The translations under genes were made by a program, and so were the position numbers. Of a stretch of 64,000 bases of DNA, positions 34,052 to 46,768 are shown piece after piece. The notes beneath the pieces were generated by a model, which saw only the letters and a list, made by a program, of their open reading frames with translations, searched no databases and was not told the DNA's origin. How positions within the stretch are numbered: position 1 is the stretch's first letter; every line of letters starts with the position of its first letter. Source of the DNA: Lantana camara (Eukaryota; Streptophyta; Magnoliopsida; Lamiales; Verbenaceae); contig CM074855.1 of the NCBI GenBank assembly GCA_037501455.1, positions 34,629,001 to 34,693,000 of the forward strand, read 5' to 3'.

Positions 34052-36387
34052 GAATGGAAAAAGTAAAGAAAGGCAAAGACTTTTTGGAAGGAAATCATGC
34101 GCGCAAGTGGGAGCAATTGGAAAGCAAGTTCTATTCCCAATCTAAACTCATAAAGGATAAGCACGGGAATCTTGATCAGGGTGATGACTCGAAGTAGGAT
34201 TCGAAAACACAGTTGGGGTAATTTTATAAGAGAGTTGGGCATTACTGAAGGGCGATTTTCGGGGAGAAATTTGGATACTAATTCCGTGGATGTAGAAGGA
34301 GTTAGGGATCGAGAAATTACAATCTCGGACCGTGGAAGGTACAAGTTAATGCACAAAGATTCATGGAAAACTTGAAGACCGTGGGAAAGACAAAGCATGA
34401 TCAGCAAGTCAAAGTAAGCTGTGATTTGAGAAACAAGGACAAGCTACCCAGCTAATAGCTTGCCATCTTGGTGACAGGTTCAAGACATTCATAGCACGTG
34501 CATCATACTTCGTATAAATTAATTATTCTTCTTTACTTACGTTCGTGCATGCAATTCTATTTGATTTTGTTGCTCTAATGTGTTGCATATTTGCTTGTCG
34601 TAAGCGTGGCACGTGCATTGACATCTTTACCCGACATGCATTTTAGTGTTTACTTGGTAGGAAGTTCTTTCACCTTACTTATCAAGTATCTCTTCGACTG
34701 GGCCACATTTGAGTTAAAGGAAAAGAAATAATGGGATGGCACATGACAAGGAAGATGACTTCGGGAAATAAATAACTTCAAGTAAGGGGTAAGTTGGTGG
34801 AAAGGAAATTGCAAAAGAAAAAGTGCAACAGGAATTGGCTTCGGGATGTTCGGATCGAACAAGAATAGAGAAAGGGGTTTCGATTATCAAGAGAATTGGA
34901 AGAGAAGTTGTGAGGTATAATTTTGGGGTTGTTATGTTCGTTAAAATTCTCCCCCCAATTAAAATCTTTCCATCAAGAATTTCGATGAAAGATGGATCGA
35001 TAGAGTTCAAAATGTAACGACAAAAATTTTAAGGGGGAGAGAATGACAAGAGACAAAAATTGAAACTTGAAGTTGTGGCCGAAGAAATAATTAATAGAAA
35101 TAACGAAAATACAATTAGGGAAGATCCGGGAATTTTATGGGGGGAAGTGGAGATGAATAAGACGACTTTAAGGGGTGACCATTAAAATTTGAGCTAGGCC
35201 ACTAAATTCGGATTGAAGATTTTCACAGGGAATAGAGAGGATAGCTCGTCGAATCTTTTTACGTATGTAAGTCGGTTTGAAGATAAAGGAGTTATGAATG
35301 AGTTTAAGGAAACTCTTAAGTTGAATTGTCAAGAGGGAACCGATTCAAGTTATTATAGAAAAAGGGTGCTGTTCATAAAGCTTGGTTCAATGAGTTCGGA
35401 AAGAGATTTAAGAAGCGACAAACCGGCAAGGATGAACATTGGGAAATTTAAATCAAACTTCAAGAATCATCAAGAACATCCTAACTTCGATTAAAGAATT
35501 GTAGGGACCGAATACCAAATTTCACTTTAGAGGTAAAGAGAGTGAAAAGGGAAAAATTGAACGGAAGATAGGGAAAGATTTGGGTGATATATATATTAAG
35601 GTCGGGAATAAACTTTTAAAGACTCCAAGGGTAGTTATCTTCAATAGTAGGTTAGGTTTTGATATGGGTAAAGGAAATAACTATGGATCTGCTTTTGGGA
35701 TGGATGATTTAAGGGTATTTAGGGAGGTCAAGCTCGGTTAATTAAAAAGAGTTGGTTGGTCGAATGAAGATTATGGGAAATGTTGAAAGATCAAAGAAGA
35801 CTGGAAGCAGTACAAGTCAGAAGGGAATAAAGAATAAAATCCTTAGAGGATCTATCAATTGCTTTGCTGGGGTACCCTGAAGAGCTTAAAGACAAGTCGA
35901 GCACTGAACTCACTTTCGGGCCAGATCACGCTTTGGACAACAAAACTTACCATTCTGAATTATGCAACTACGGTGAACAGTACATGAAGCATCCATCATA
36001 CATGCAACCATGCAAATTTAACATAAATAATTTTTATGTTTGGTGCTTTGATTCCTTATCATGTTAAATTACTTGGAGTAATTGATAATCAACGTGGATG
36101 ATATCGATTACCTGCTTTGGGTGTCTTACGTGATTTTAATTATGGTTTTGCGTGTGTTGCTTGGGAGTATTGGAGGCTTCCTTGCTTTATTTTGTTTGAG
36201 AGACGGAGTGCTCTCGTTGTTTGTAAGAGACGGGGATTCTTTTATTTTTGTTTGAGAGACAGGGTGCTCTCCTTGCTTGCGAGAGACGGGGCTCTCTCCT
36301 TGTTGCTTGTGAGAGATGAGGAATCTCTCATTGGTTGTTCGGTCGAGTAGTGAATCGGAGGACGGATTCTTTTTAAGTGGGAGAGAT
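34052..36387 (+). other. LARD-B internal region, right part (noncoding)
   Basis: Continuation of 5998-6954 after the Tat insertion. It is purine-rich with many stops and several blocks shared with the LARD-A interior. The longest frames (for example 35213-35494) have no recognisable domain and no counterpart frame in LARD-A. It ends with the hairpin array and the polypurine tract TTTTAAGTGGGAGAGAT (36371-36387). Confidence 0.82.
36198..36329. repeat. Array of GAGAGACGGGG..CTCTC hairpins (LARD-B, 5 units)
   Basis: Units start near 36198, 36226, 36254, 36280 and 36311, for example CGAGAGACGGGGCTCTCTCC. This is the same design and place as in LARD-A but with one unit fewer and more substitutions (GACGGAG, GACAGGG, GATGAGG). 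Confidence 0.87.
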
Positions 36388-39300
36388 TGTAACGCCCCAA
36401 CTTTTCCGTACTCTAAAATGACGTATGTGTTTACTAATTTGCGCGAATTGATTGGCTATAAGTGTTTTATATATAAAATGTTAATTATTTATATCTTTAA
36501 TTTCTTTAATATTAATTATATACGAATTAGTGACTTTTAAATCTTAATGTATTAATACTATATATATACATATATGTAATTCGAGCTATGTATTTTTAAA
36601 TTATATGTAATTAGTGCATTTTGATTTAATGTTTATTTATGTCGCACTTTAGATTATATATTTAAAAATGAGTTTAAATTTGTTAATTATTATGAAATGT
36701 TATGAATTTATTTATGCATTGCTCACGAGCGTTATAAACGTGCTTCGTTTTTATATGATTTGATATCGAAATTTCGTGAAAATTTAATATGTTGGAGATA
36801 TACGTGTTATGAACATGGATATATGCTCGCTTCGTGTTTTCGGATTCATTTGCATTAGTTTCGAATTTATTTTGTTCTTGGAATCCAAATCGGGTGCTAA
36901 GGAGCAATTAGCGCACCCTTGGTTCCGTATGTGATATCTTGAGCTAGAAAACTCGGATTTGAGTTTCGTCAACTTCGATGAACTCGTAACGAAAATTTGA
37001 GTTTAATGAACTTATCCTTATATTTTTCCAAAGTTATTTGAACCTCCGAAATTCAACCGAAAAGTGCTACGTTCGTCAAAACTGCCACAGCTCAATAAAA
37101 TGGCCATAACTCTCTTAAACCTTGACCAAATTAACCATGGTTTGATTCTTTGGAACCCTAACTCAACCTTCTAACAGATTTTAACTAGCCTAAACCGAAC
37201 CAACCCTCACACTTAGAGAAACTTCAGCAAAAGACCCCTGCTCTCCAGAAAATCGCGTAACCCTTGTGCAACTTGGAGGTTCAAGCTCAAATCTCTTCCA
37301 TCTTCCATTCAATCCACAAGGTGAGTTTAGGGTTGTGATATACATTCGATATGTGTCATTTTAAGCTATGCATCCCTCATTTTGAGCTTATATTCATGGA
37401 GTTTGAAGGAGGTGAATGAATAGTTAGGTTATAACTTCATTTTTGAATTCATGGTTTAAACTTGGTTTTCTTGAGAATTTATGCATGAATCCGATCACTT
37501 CAGCTTCCATTATGTATATTTGAACTTGAATTTGATGTATGTTAAGTGTATGAGAACCCACCATTGTTGAACTTTATGAAACTTGAAGGTTTATGCAAGA
37601 ATAAACTGCTCTTCGTTTTGAACTGCTGTTGCTGCGTTTTGGGACTGTTTTTGCTATCATTTGTTGCCCCTCTTTGCCTTGTTCGTTGCTTGTTTGATGG
37701 TTGATGTATGCATGAGTTAGCTGCTCTGTTTTATGATGTTTTGCCCCTGTTTTTCGGTTTGAATTGTTGCTGTCAGCTGCTGCTAATTCCTTGCTTAGTT
37801 GCTGTTAGTTTTCAGTCAGTTTTGTGGGAGTTTTGGCCTGAAATTGTATGCATTTCATTGAGTTTTAAGTTGGTAACATGCTTCGTTTCCTTTCCCTTCC
37901 GTGCATGCCCTGTTTATGGGTTTTTTTCGCCACAGACACAAATCCACGGGGGTGGATTTTTCCCTTTGGAAAAATCCATGAGGGTGGATTTGAGTCAGTG
38001 GGTTTCTGACCAGAATCCATGGGGTTGGACTTTTCCCTTTGGAAAAATCCATGGGGGCGGATTCTGTCCAGCCTATCCTCATGACTCCGGTTCCATTTTT
38101 CTTGTTTCTCTTCGCTTGTTTATTCTTCTTCCACCTCTTTTATGACTTCTATGCTATATTAACATGTCATTTAATGTGTTATCTTATGTGTTATAAAGTT
38201 TGGTGAGTTTTCATTGAATATTTTTCGAGTTATGCGTCAATATGTCTTTAATGCTCCTAATGTATGCATGCATGGATCTTTTGCTTCCAAGATGAGCCCT
38301 AATTGCTTCTTATCTCTTATTTTATGACTTATGTGATATATATACATGTTATACTATGTGTTATGCGCATTATGTGAATTTCTTGGATTAATTTGGTATG
38401 ATTTATGAAAGTGATGAACGTAAACGAATTTGAATGATTCTTGATATGAATGTGTTGAACGTTTAGATGTCTTTGAGATATTAATCATGCACATGAACGA
38501 TTCCTTGACATAATATCACCTCTTGGACCTGCATAACCTATGTTATACTTGTCGTATTTAGTTTATGGCTCAATATGTCTTCCTTGCTCCAATATGGTAC
38601 ATGCATGCATTGATGCTTCATGCTTGAACCCTAAATGATGTTGTGCTTCTTTTTAATGATTGATATGAAGTGTTTACATGTTATACTATGTGTGATGATC
38701 GTTATTTGAATTTCTTAGATTTATGGGGTATAGAAATGAAAGTCGTGAACTCATATGGATATGAACGCTTCTTGAAAGAAATGAATGGCTTGTATACATG
38801 TCTTTAAGACATTAATTGTGCACAAGAATGTTTCTATGACATGATATCATATCCTATACTTTCATATCGTATTCATTACATTGCCGTGCGTCATATATGG
38901 TACATTTGGAGTCTTGAGTCTTACGTGTATACTCTATTGTCCTTTGTATAGTTTTCTCCAGGGCGGAGACTTTCCGGGTCTTTGGACACTTTCGGGTCCT
39001 CTTGTTTCTTCTTAGTTTTGGTTGGTAAGTTAAGGACAGGTGGGTTTCTCTACTATTTAGTTAAATGACCCTATATACTCCCAATGTGTAAAGATTTCAG
39101 CCAAAAGTATATATATATATAGAGTCGTTTTCATGAGTCAATGATTTTAAAGTAAAGCCCTTCTTTTATGAACCTACCAAATGTTTTGGCGAGAAAGAGT
39201 GAATGAATGCACAGAATGGGGCCCAGAGACATGGTGTGAGTGGTGATCTGGGGAAGCATTGGCCGACGGTGATCCCTCACACTAGTTCCACCAATGAACG

Positions 39301-40202
39301 GCGTAACCGGACCTCGTTAGGAGTTAGCGAGGAATGGATGCTGAGTGCCATCTGGGGAGTCATGTTCCCCTTTTGGTCAATGAATGGATGGTTCGGGCCG
39401 ATCACCCGGAGGAAGAAGGTGTAAATGTCTATGAATGTGCACGAAAGAATGAAATGTATGAAAGAAAGAAAGAAAGAAAGAATGTTTAATGAACTACACG
39501 AGGTGTTGGTTGGAGATAATGCACGCCTACTAGCCGGACCATGAAAGAGCTAAATAATGAAAAATGAACGTTATAATCCCTTTTGATGACTTCTTTATTT
39601 TACCCACTTGGGAAACACTGTAAAATTTCATTTGGGATTATAACCTGCATGTGAATGCTTAAATATTGTTATATATGCTACTTATGTCTCATTTTATACC
39701 CACTAGTCTCGTATAGACTGAACCCGGATTGTTTTCAGTGTTCTTGCAGGTTTGGAGTGCTAGGCGGGAAGTCAAGTCTATTAAGTCTTTCGGTTAAGTC
39801 AGAGTCGGTCCATGTGCATATTGAATCATGATTTGTTTAAGTATGAAGATGTAAGATTTGTATTGATTATTACTGCTATCATGAATTCTGAATGAGTTTA
39901 TAATAACAGAAGGAACCCCTAGATGGTGTTTTGTGATTTTTTTGAAATTTCGGGATTAAATATCTATGCTAGTCGAACCCGTTACTTTGTACTTACCTTG
40001 TTATTTATGAAAGTACTTTGCTTCCGCATTGGTAATATTTTTTATTTTATTGTCTCTTTGGTTGCGAAAGTTAGCTCCCGCCTAGCTTAGCGAGTGTGTA
40101 TGTCCCCGTTCGCCGTGATTTAGCTCGGGTATGGATTGTCCATTTCATATTCGGGTCGGGTCTCGGTGCGGGGGATGTGGTATCTTGCGCTCGGGTGCTA
40201 CA
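36388..40202 (+). repeat. LTR-B, right copy (complete, 3815 bp)
   Basis: TGTAACGCCCCAACTTTTCC..GGGTGCTACA. It carries the first 547 bases that the left copy lost to LTR-C. Donor-like CAAG|GTGAG has GT at 37321-37322. It has a four-unit palindrome cluster, acceptor-like TTCTTGCAG ending at 39749, complementary arms at 39760-39769 and 40076-40085, and a GAAA microsatellite near 39460. Confidence 0.93.
37941..38063. repeat. Palindrome cluster of LTR-B, right copy (4 units)
   Basis: Units lie at 37941-37958, 37973-37990, 38014-38030 (degenerate, AATCCATGGGGTTGGAC) and 38046-38063. The left LTR has three units, so a unit with its TTCCCTTTGGAAA linker has been gained here or lost there since insertion. 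Confidence 0.9.
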
Positions 40203-41163
40203 ATGGAATTAGATACATATTATATATATAATATCAAACTTTATGACTTTATACATATATACACTATATCTATAATTATATTACATTATATACATAATAC
40301 ATTGTATCTTATGCAAGACACACACACAACACCTACTAAATCTCTAACACACACTACACTCTCATTCATCATCTTCATCACATCTTTGATCTCCAAGCAA
40401 GAAGAGAAGGGAAGGACCATTCATCAAGAAGCATCATCATCATCATCTCCATCATCTCATCATCTTCATCACTTTCTCCCTTTCATTTCAAGAGTTCAAT
40501 CTGGTTGAGGAGCAGGGTCAGTAAGCTTCTCATTTCTTCTTCCTTTTGTCAAGATGAGGTTTTATTTTAGTTAATTAGAACCCTATTATCTTGTGTGATC
40601 TTTTCAAGCCAAAATATATTAAATATATGTATACTTTCGAAATGGTTTATGCATGAAATGTTTTCAAATGTTTTCAAGAAAATGTTTTGGCGAGAATCAT
40701 GCACATGTTATTGGGCCCGGGGAAACGTGGGCTTGGACACCGGTACGGCATTGGGTCGTCGGGCAACCCCTTGACATGTAGTACCCTTTGAGATTATCCT
40801 CGCGCGACCAGGGAGGCATGAAGGCGGGATATTCTTGAGCCAATGGTTAACCCATCGAAGGAGTGGGTAGGAGTCATGATCCCCCGTCTTGATATGTCTC
40901 ATGAGGTGGCTAGGGCCTTGCAAACCCTTCCACCGCCCCGGAGGAAGAAGGATGGAAAATTATGTTTTCTTATGATTATGATTATGGTTATGAATATGAT
41001 TATGATTATGATTATGAATGCATGAACTCTTAATTATGTTTTTAATCACACACTATGGGAGTAAGGTTGGAGAATTGCCCACTCGCTGGGCCACGTTAAG
41101 CTATGTTTTGTCAATCACTAATATGATATCCGTAATTCCGAGCAATGCCTCTTGTAAACTAAC
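40203..41163 (+). mobile_element. LTR of family D, left fragment
   Basis: LTR-like sequence between LARD-B and the Tekay insertion. CTCATCATCTTCATC-rich leader sequence is followed by a donor-like GGTCAGTAAGC at about 40517. A GGGCCCGGGGAAACGTGGGCTTGG block near 40713 and CCTTGCAAACCC..CCCCGGAGGAAGAAGG near 40916 align by eye with LTR-A and LTR-B. It continues after Tekay at 55378. Its 5' part is absent, as expected if LARD-B inserted into it and the rest lies left of the window. The last five bases, ctaac, are the Tekay target duplication. Confidence 0.72.
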
Positions 41164-44100
41164 TGTAACACCCCCACCCGTACCAGAACAAGAGGAGAGC
41201 GGCGTCTCAACCCCCGCACTGAAGCACCTCTCAAGTAATGGTGTGAGCCATCACTCAAGAAATACTCCAGCTAACGACTGTCTATCAGAACTATACATGT
41301 ACAACGATGTGGCTACGTAGCGGAAAATCAGAGTATTTTAAAACTTTTCAAAACATGTGCGTGATGGCATGTAACAAGTAAGAACATATTGATCATGTAA
41401 GAGAGACTCGGCATATCAGAACATGTATAGATTCACATATAAGTACCGATAAAGCATAGTTCAAAATATCGGTAACAGAGTAGCAGAGAGAGTATAACAA
41501 AGATACTCAAGTATTCTGAAACATATACAGAAGCATAAAGTGATGCAGCCATAAAACATACGCAGGACACAAAAGAGAAAGTAATACTAAGTCTTGACTG
41601 AAACAAAAATGACAATCTAGAGCTTCAAGATACCTCTAGACTGCGGCTGCAAGACCTGAAACCACGAGGCAAGAAAACGGGAGAGGTATTAGTCAAAAGG
41701 ACTAAGTGAGGGAATACTTAAAAGAAAGTGCTGAGTGTTAAAGAACTTGAAGTAAAGTTTAGAACTGTTAAATACAATGCTTTTAAAGAATAACTTGAAA
41801 CAAGTTCGATTGATAAAACTCTTTTGAATGCGATGTTGTAAAAGAATGCACGTTATAAAACATTTTCATGAATGCTATCACACGCGCACACATATGCTGT
41901 TGATGGTTCATAGTTCTTTCATAAAACGGGATAGGGTAAAGTGAACTTTTCCAGATATGAACCATCCTTTATGAAACAGAATTTTGCCCGCAAGCTAGGC
42001 TCCTCCATCCTTACTCCAGAAAACATGACCAGGATCAACAATAATTCCACGTACAGTAGAGTATCGGACCAAGATCAACAATAACCCCACATAAAGTAGA
42101 GCATCGGACCAAGATCAACAACAACTCCGCACACAGTAGACTATTGGACCAAGGTCAACAACAACTCTTACCAACACATACAAACATGCACCATCCTCCA
42201 CCGGTTGTCACTTCGGGTTGCTAGCCCTAGGCGGCCTGTAAAAATGTAATGGGAACAGATTTGCTGTCCGTTCCCAGACAGATTGTCCTGACTTAACAAA
42301 CCTCCTGTTAAAAGTCGGTGTCAATTGTCTAAGTGTGGCGGCCGGTATTGGTGATGTCGTTGGCGCTCACCTCCCGAGCATCACCTCCACACATAACCGC
42401 CGGGCCCAAACTGTAAACTGTATGCTTGCATTTAAGATTAGCAGTGACCAGAGTATCACTCCAGTATGCTAACTATAACATGTGAAACTGTAACTGTAAC
42501 ATATGATGCTGTCTGTAAAACATATGATTCTGTCTGTAAACTGTACTTTGAAAACATATGCAGATCATGTAACTGTCTTTGAACAAGAATGCAGAACTTT
42601 GGAAAACATATACTGTAGATCAAGGTATACTGTTAAAGTATGAATGATCCTTTCAAAAGAATGTCCCGATAAAAGGGATAGTTCAAAACGAGGTTTAGCT
42701 TTGAATTTCAAAACATATGATATGATAGTATAATCGTGGTTCCAGTTGGAAAACATTTATAACTTCACCTCACCTATCAGTAACAAAAGGCAGGTAGACA
42801 GATTATGCGGTGCCCTGGGGATCCCAGTGCTCAACTTTAATTCCTGTAGGTGGTGTACTAGAGTGAGCTTAAGAACTAAGACCCACTACTAACCAAGATG
42901 CATATGAAATGCATGAAACAAATGAACAAGGAACATGTAAGGAACATGTAACACAAGAGAGTAATACCATTTAAGGTATTCAAGAAAGGTGACACACAAA
43001 GGAATACGTCAAAGTGAGTTACTCTTAACGTTAGACTATGATCTTACTATAACCGAGTAAGCTTTAGTCAAATTATGAATCCTATCACAAACCTTAAGTT
43101 ATAAAACAAGTCCACGAAAGAAAACACATTTTAGACCCTGGATATGGAAACCCTAGGTGCAAATGTCTATAGAGAAAGCACAAGTTTTATTTCATACTTA
43201 CTATTCAAAAGCACTATTCCAGATTACTATTCATGATTACTATTCACAGTTACTATTCACAGGTTACTATTCACATGTCGGGTCAAAGGGTCGGGTTAAA
43301 CCCTTAATATACACACACACCCACACACACGGTACACACACACTATGCACGTACACACACACACACACACACACACACGGCATGCACACACACACACACC
43401 CTAATTAAATTATGATCTTGATTATAACCTATAGTTTCAAGTTCATGTTATAATAATCAAGAGTGATCTAGGTTAAAGGTATAACCTATAGTTAAGAGAT
43501 CCAATTAAGGCATAAGATCAAGTTAGGAAACACTAATCTATCTTAGGTTATAACATGTGACACTATTAAAGTGTATAACATATGATCAAGGCTTTAATCC
43601 ATTAATCCATATCATAACATAAGCTCAATTCATAATTCAAGAATCATATAACAATGTGACAACATGTCACAACATATATCATATCATATCATATCATATA
43701 TCATGAACCTTTGGGCATGTAACATGTAACAATTTAATTCAATACCAACATGTAACAAGTTGTGACATAATAAATTGTAAATCACTATTCCATTAGCTAG
43801 CATGCATGAACATAATTCAAACTCCATAATCATGCATCAATTCTCATAATATAACAACCATATCACATGATCATAGCATATACTAGAGCAATTCATAACA
43901 TATCCAAGCATATACTAAACAATTAAAACATATAAACATCTATTGAAACATATCATGAAAACTATATAATAAATGCATAAAATAAAATCCTATATGGCTT
44001 AGGGAAGACCCTAAGACCCAACCTAAACATAATACAAACATACCATAACATAAAACATAAACTAAACTAAACATAACATAAAGTAAAGCATAAAAATAAA

Positions 44101-45304
44101 ACAAACCTAGCTCTTGGGGAAAGGGGGGGGGGGGGGGGTGGTCGACGGCAAGAGGGGGAAGAGAGGGAGAGAAAGGGTGTTGTTAACACAACATTGAGCA
44201 AGGAATGAAATACCTCTTGGCCTCTATTTATAGTTGAAGAGAAGCCCCTCACCTTGGAAATAAAATGTGGAGAAGGGTAGCAGAGCAAAAATGGGATAGC
44301 TTCTCTTGGAAGCTTTAGGCAAGTTGAAGCTAAAATGGGGCTGCTGGGGGTATTTCTGTAATTTCATTGCCCAAGACTCGAGGATAAGTGGCTGGAAGTA
44401 TAATCATTCCGACGGCAAGAAAATTAGCTTCGAAACGCATATTCATTCGTCGAAATCGGATTTACCGTTTGAAAGATACATTAGTTTTAGTGAATAAAAG
44501 TTTTGAGCTCGAAACTCAACACGAGTGAAAAACGACTTTCTAGAATGATTTTCAAGTCTGGATTGTTTCCAAAATTCAAGAAATAAATCGAGAAGCATTT
44601 TGAGTCCAAAATCGACTATAAAACATTTTGCCGTTAAAAAGTTGAAAACATAGGATGAATAGTGAATTCTCACGTACGAACGTACGCTTCAAAATTTCAA
44701 GCTAGGACTTGAATCAAGAGTTTTAAACATCTCAAAAATCTTGAAATAGCTCAAGTAGTGCAAATCCGAAGAGAAAACATTTTCCGAATGAAAACCGTTC
44801 GAAAAAAGAATAGTAAACTAGGGTTTTCAAAAACGTTTTCAATAAAACAAAGTTCCGGAATGGATTTCCAAGCCAAGAATGATTTCAAAAGACTCGTCTC
44901 GACTCAAGGATCGATTTGATTGTAACTTGGGTAGGAAAAGGTATCAGAATCAAAAGCTTATTTTCTGATGAATAGTAACTTTGGTCGGTAAGTTCCAAAA
45001 ATACCCTTATGGCTCAAGAAAGACTTTCTGAGTTCGGGAAACAAGTTCAAACAGTTGGGAAACATGTGTGATGAACCTCTAGTGTTCGAGTAGCAATATG
45101 AACAAGGTAGGCTCGGGTTATGAATAGTAAACTGTATCAAAGGTCAAGAATTCCCCCTTAAAGCATGTCAGATCATATACGAGCACAAAGTTCATGTAAG
45201 AATGCAATGCATGATGATTCAAAAAGTTGGATCACGGTCTATAAACGCTTTACCAATGCCCTTAACTTACTGTTTTCATCCAGGCCCTGTTTTGGGCTGT
45301 TACA
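41164..45304 (-). repeat. Tekay 3' LTR
   Basis: Matches 51266-55377. It includes an ACTATTCA array (43199-43275), a (CA)n stretch near 43350-43378, a TATCA repeat near 43680 and a G-run near 44122-44139 that differs strongly from the other copy. The polypurine tract (minus strand CTTTAAGGAGGGGTGAT) lies just outside at 45305-45321. Confidence 0.95.
43199..43275. repeat. ACTATTCA tandem motif in Tekay LTR
   Basis: Six spaced copies of TTACTATTCA, one of them a CACTATTCC variant, at 14-17-base spacing. The reverse-complement GAATAGT occurs singly at about 44658, 44807, 44972 and 45122 on the same strand. Both sets recur in the 5' LTR (about 53324-53390 and 54767-55199). Confidence 0.85.
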
Positions 45305-46768
45305 ATCACCCCTCCTTAAAGAGAATCTGTCCTCAGATTCTTCCGCTGTAACCGCAAATAACTCGGGGTGATGCTTCTGCATTTTCTCTTCTGTCTCCCA
45401 GGTTGCCTCTTCTGTCCCATGTCCTTTCCAAAGGACTTTAACCAAAGGAATCTTCCTAATCCTCAGCTCTTAAAACTTCTTATCAAGAATCTTGGCGGGC
45501 TTCAAAACATAAGTCAAATCCGGTTCCAACAGTATCTCCTCTACCGGAACAACCTCTGTCTCATCCGAGAAACACTTGCGAAGCTGAGATACATGAAATA
45601 CGTTGTGGATTCCTGTTAAACCTATAGGCAAATCCAATCTATAAGCAGTCGGTCCAACTCTTTCCAATATCTCATACGGTCCAACCTATCTCTGGTTTAA
45701 CTTTCCACCTTTCCCAATTCGGGAAAACCCTTTCCTTGGTGATGCCTTCAGAAATACCTTTTCGTCCACTGCGAATTCCAAATCCCTTCTTCGTCGATCA
45801 GCATAACTCTTCTGCCTGTCCTGGGCAGCTTTCATTCTCTGGCGAATGATCTGAATCTTTTCTGTCGCCTCTCTTATCCATTTAGCTGAATTCACTCTGA
45901 TCGGTCCTTCCTCAGTACATCTTGCTTCATCCAAATCCCAGTACAATGGGGATCTACATTTCCTTCCATACAAGGCTTCATATGGAGCAGCTTTAATAGA
46001 AGCTTGACAACTATTATTGTATGCAAACTCCACAAGAGGTAAACACTCTTTCCAACTTTCCTAGAAGTCCAAAGCACAAGCTCTTAGTATATCTTCCAAG
46101 TATTTATTCATCCTTTCTGATTGTCCATCCGTCTGAGGATGCGCTGCAGTACTGAAGTTCAACTTCGTTCCCATCAGAGTCTGAATCTCTTTCCACAATT
46201 GCGACGTGAATTTCGGATCTCTGTCCGACACTATACTGTTTGGAACTCCATGTAATCTGACAATCTCTTGCTGATACAGCTTTGCCAACGTGCTAATCTT
46301 ATCCGTCGTCTTTACTGGCAAAAAGTGTGCTGACTTTGTCAATCGATCAATGATCACCCAGATACTATCTTGTCCTCCTCTGACTTTGGGTAATCCGGTG
46401 ACAAAATCCATCGTGATTTGCGCCCACTTCCAAGTCGGAATCGGTAATGGTTGCAACTTCCCACTCGGCTTCTGGTGCTCAGCTTTAACTTTCTGACAAG
46501 TTAAGCACTTCTTGACATAGTTGGCTATGTCTCTCTTCATTCCATTCCACCAGAAATGCGTCTTAACATCTTGATACATCTTAGTACCTCCGGGATGTAT
46601 CGTGTACTTAGTCTTGTGCGCTTCGTCGAGAATCTCTTTCCTCAAAACAGTTGGCACGCATACTCGACCTTTGTACCTCAATATTCCATGTTCATCAACC
46701 TTGAACTTAGTCTCATCATCCTTTTCCTTAGATTCGAGACATTTCTTGATCCACTCGTCGTTCTTCTA
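45239..46768 (-). pseudogene. pol: Tekay pol: integrase and chromodomain (interrupted)
   Basis: From about 46681 there is an HHCC zinc region (H..HPGGTKMYQDVK, C59 LTC62). The core has D92 (ITMDFVTGL), D153 (VSDRDPKF) and E189 (DGQSERMN), the D,D-35-E pattern. The GPYEILERVGPTAYRL and HNVFHVSQLRK motifs follow. The chromodomain is IPLVKVLWKGHGTEEATWE, near 45400. Stops lie at 46766-46768, 46061-46063, 45686-45688 and 45470-45472, all in the same frame. The frame ends inside the 3' LTR at 45239. Chromodomains steer integration towards particular chromatin. Confidence 0.93.

Larger units (their letters stand above)
2765..40202 (+). mobile_element. LARD-B: long-LTR element without coding sequence, host of the nested block
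   Basis: The outermost element of the nest has LTRs at 2765-5997 (5' end cut off by LTR-C) and 36388-40202 (complete, 3815 bp, TGTAACGCCCC..GTGCTACA). A primer-binding site at 6006-6017 and a polypurine tract TTTTAAGTGGGAGAGAT at 36371-36387 give plus orientation. With the Tat element removed, the internal region is about 3.3 kb and shows no gag or pol in any frame, which fits a LARD (large retrotransposon derivative). The right flank starts atgga; the left copy of the target duplication would be outside the window. The LTRs differ by a few percent by eye, so the element predates LARD-A and Tekay. Confidence 0.85.

Noticed and set aside
43157..43408. A frame encoding Thr-His repeats
   Set aside because: Translation of the (CA)n microsatellite in the Tekay LTR.
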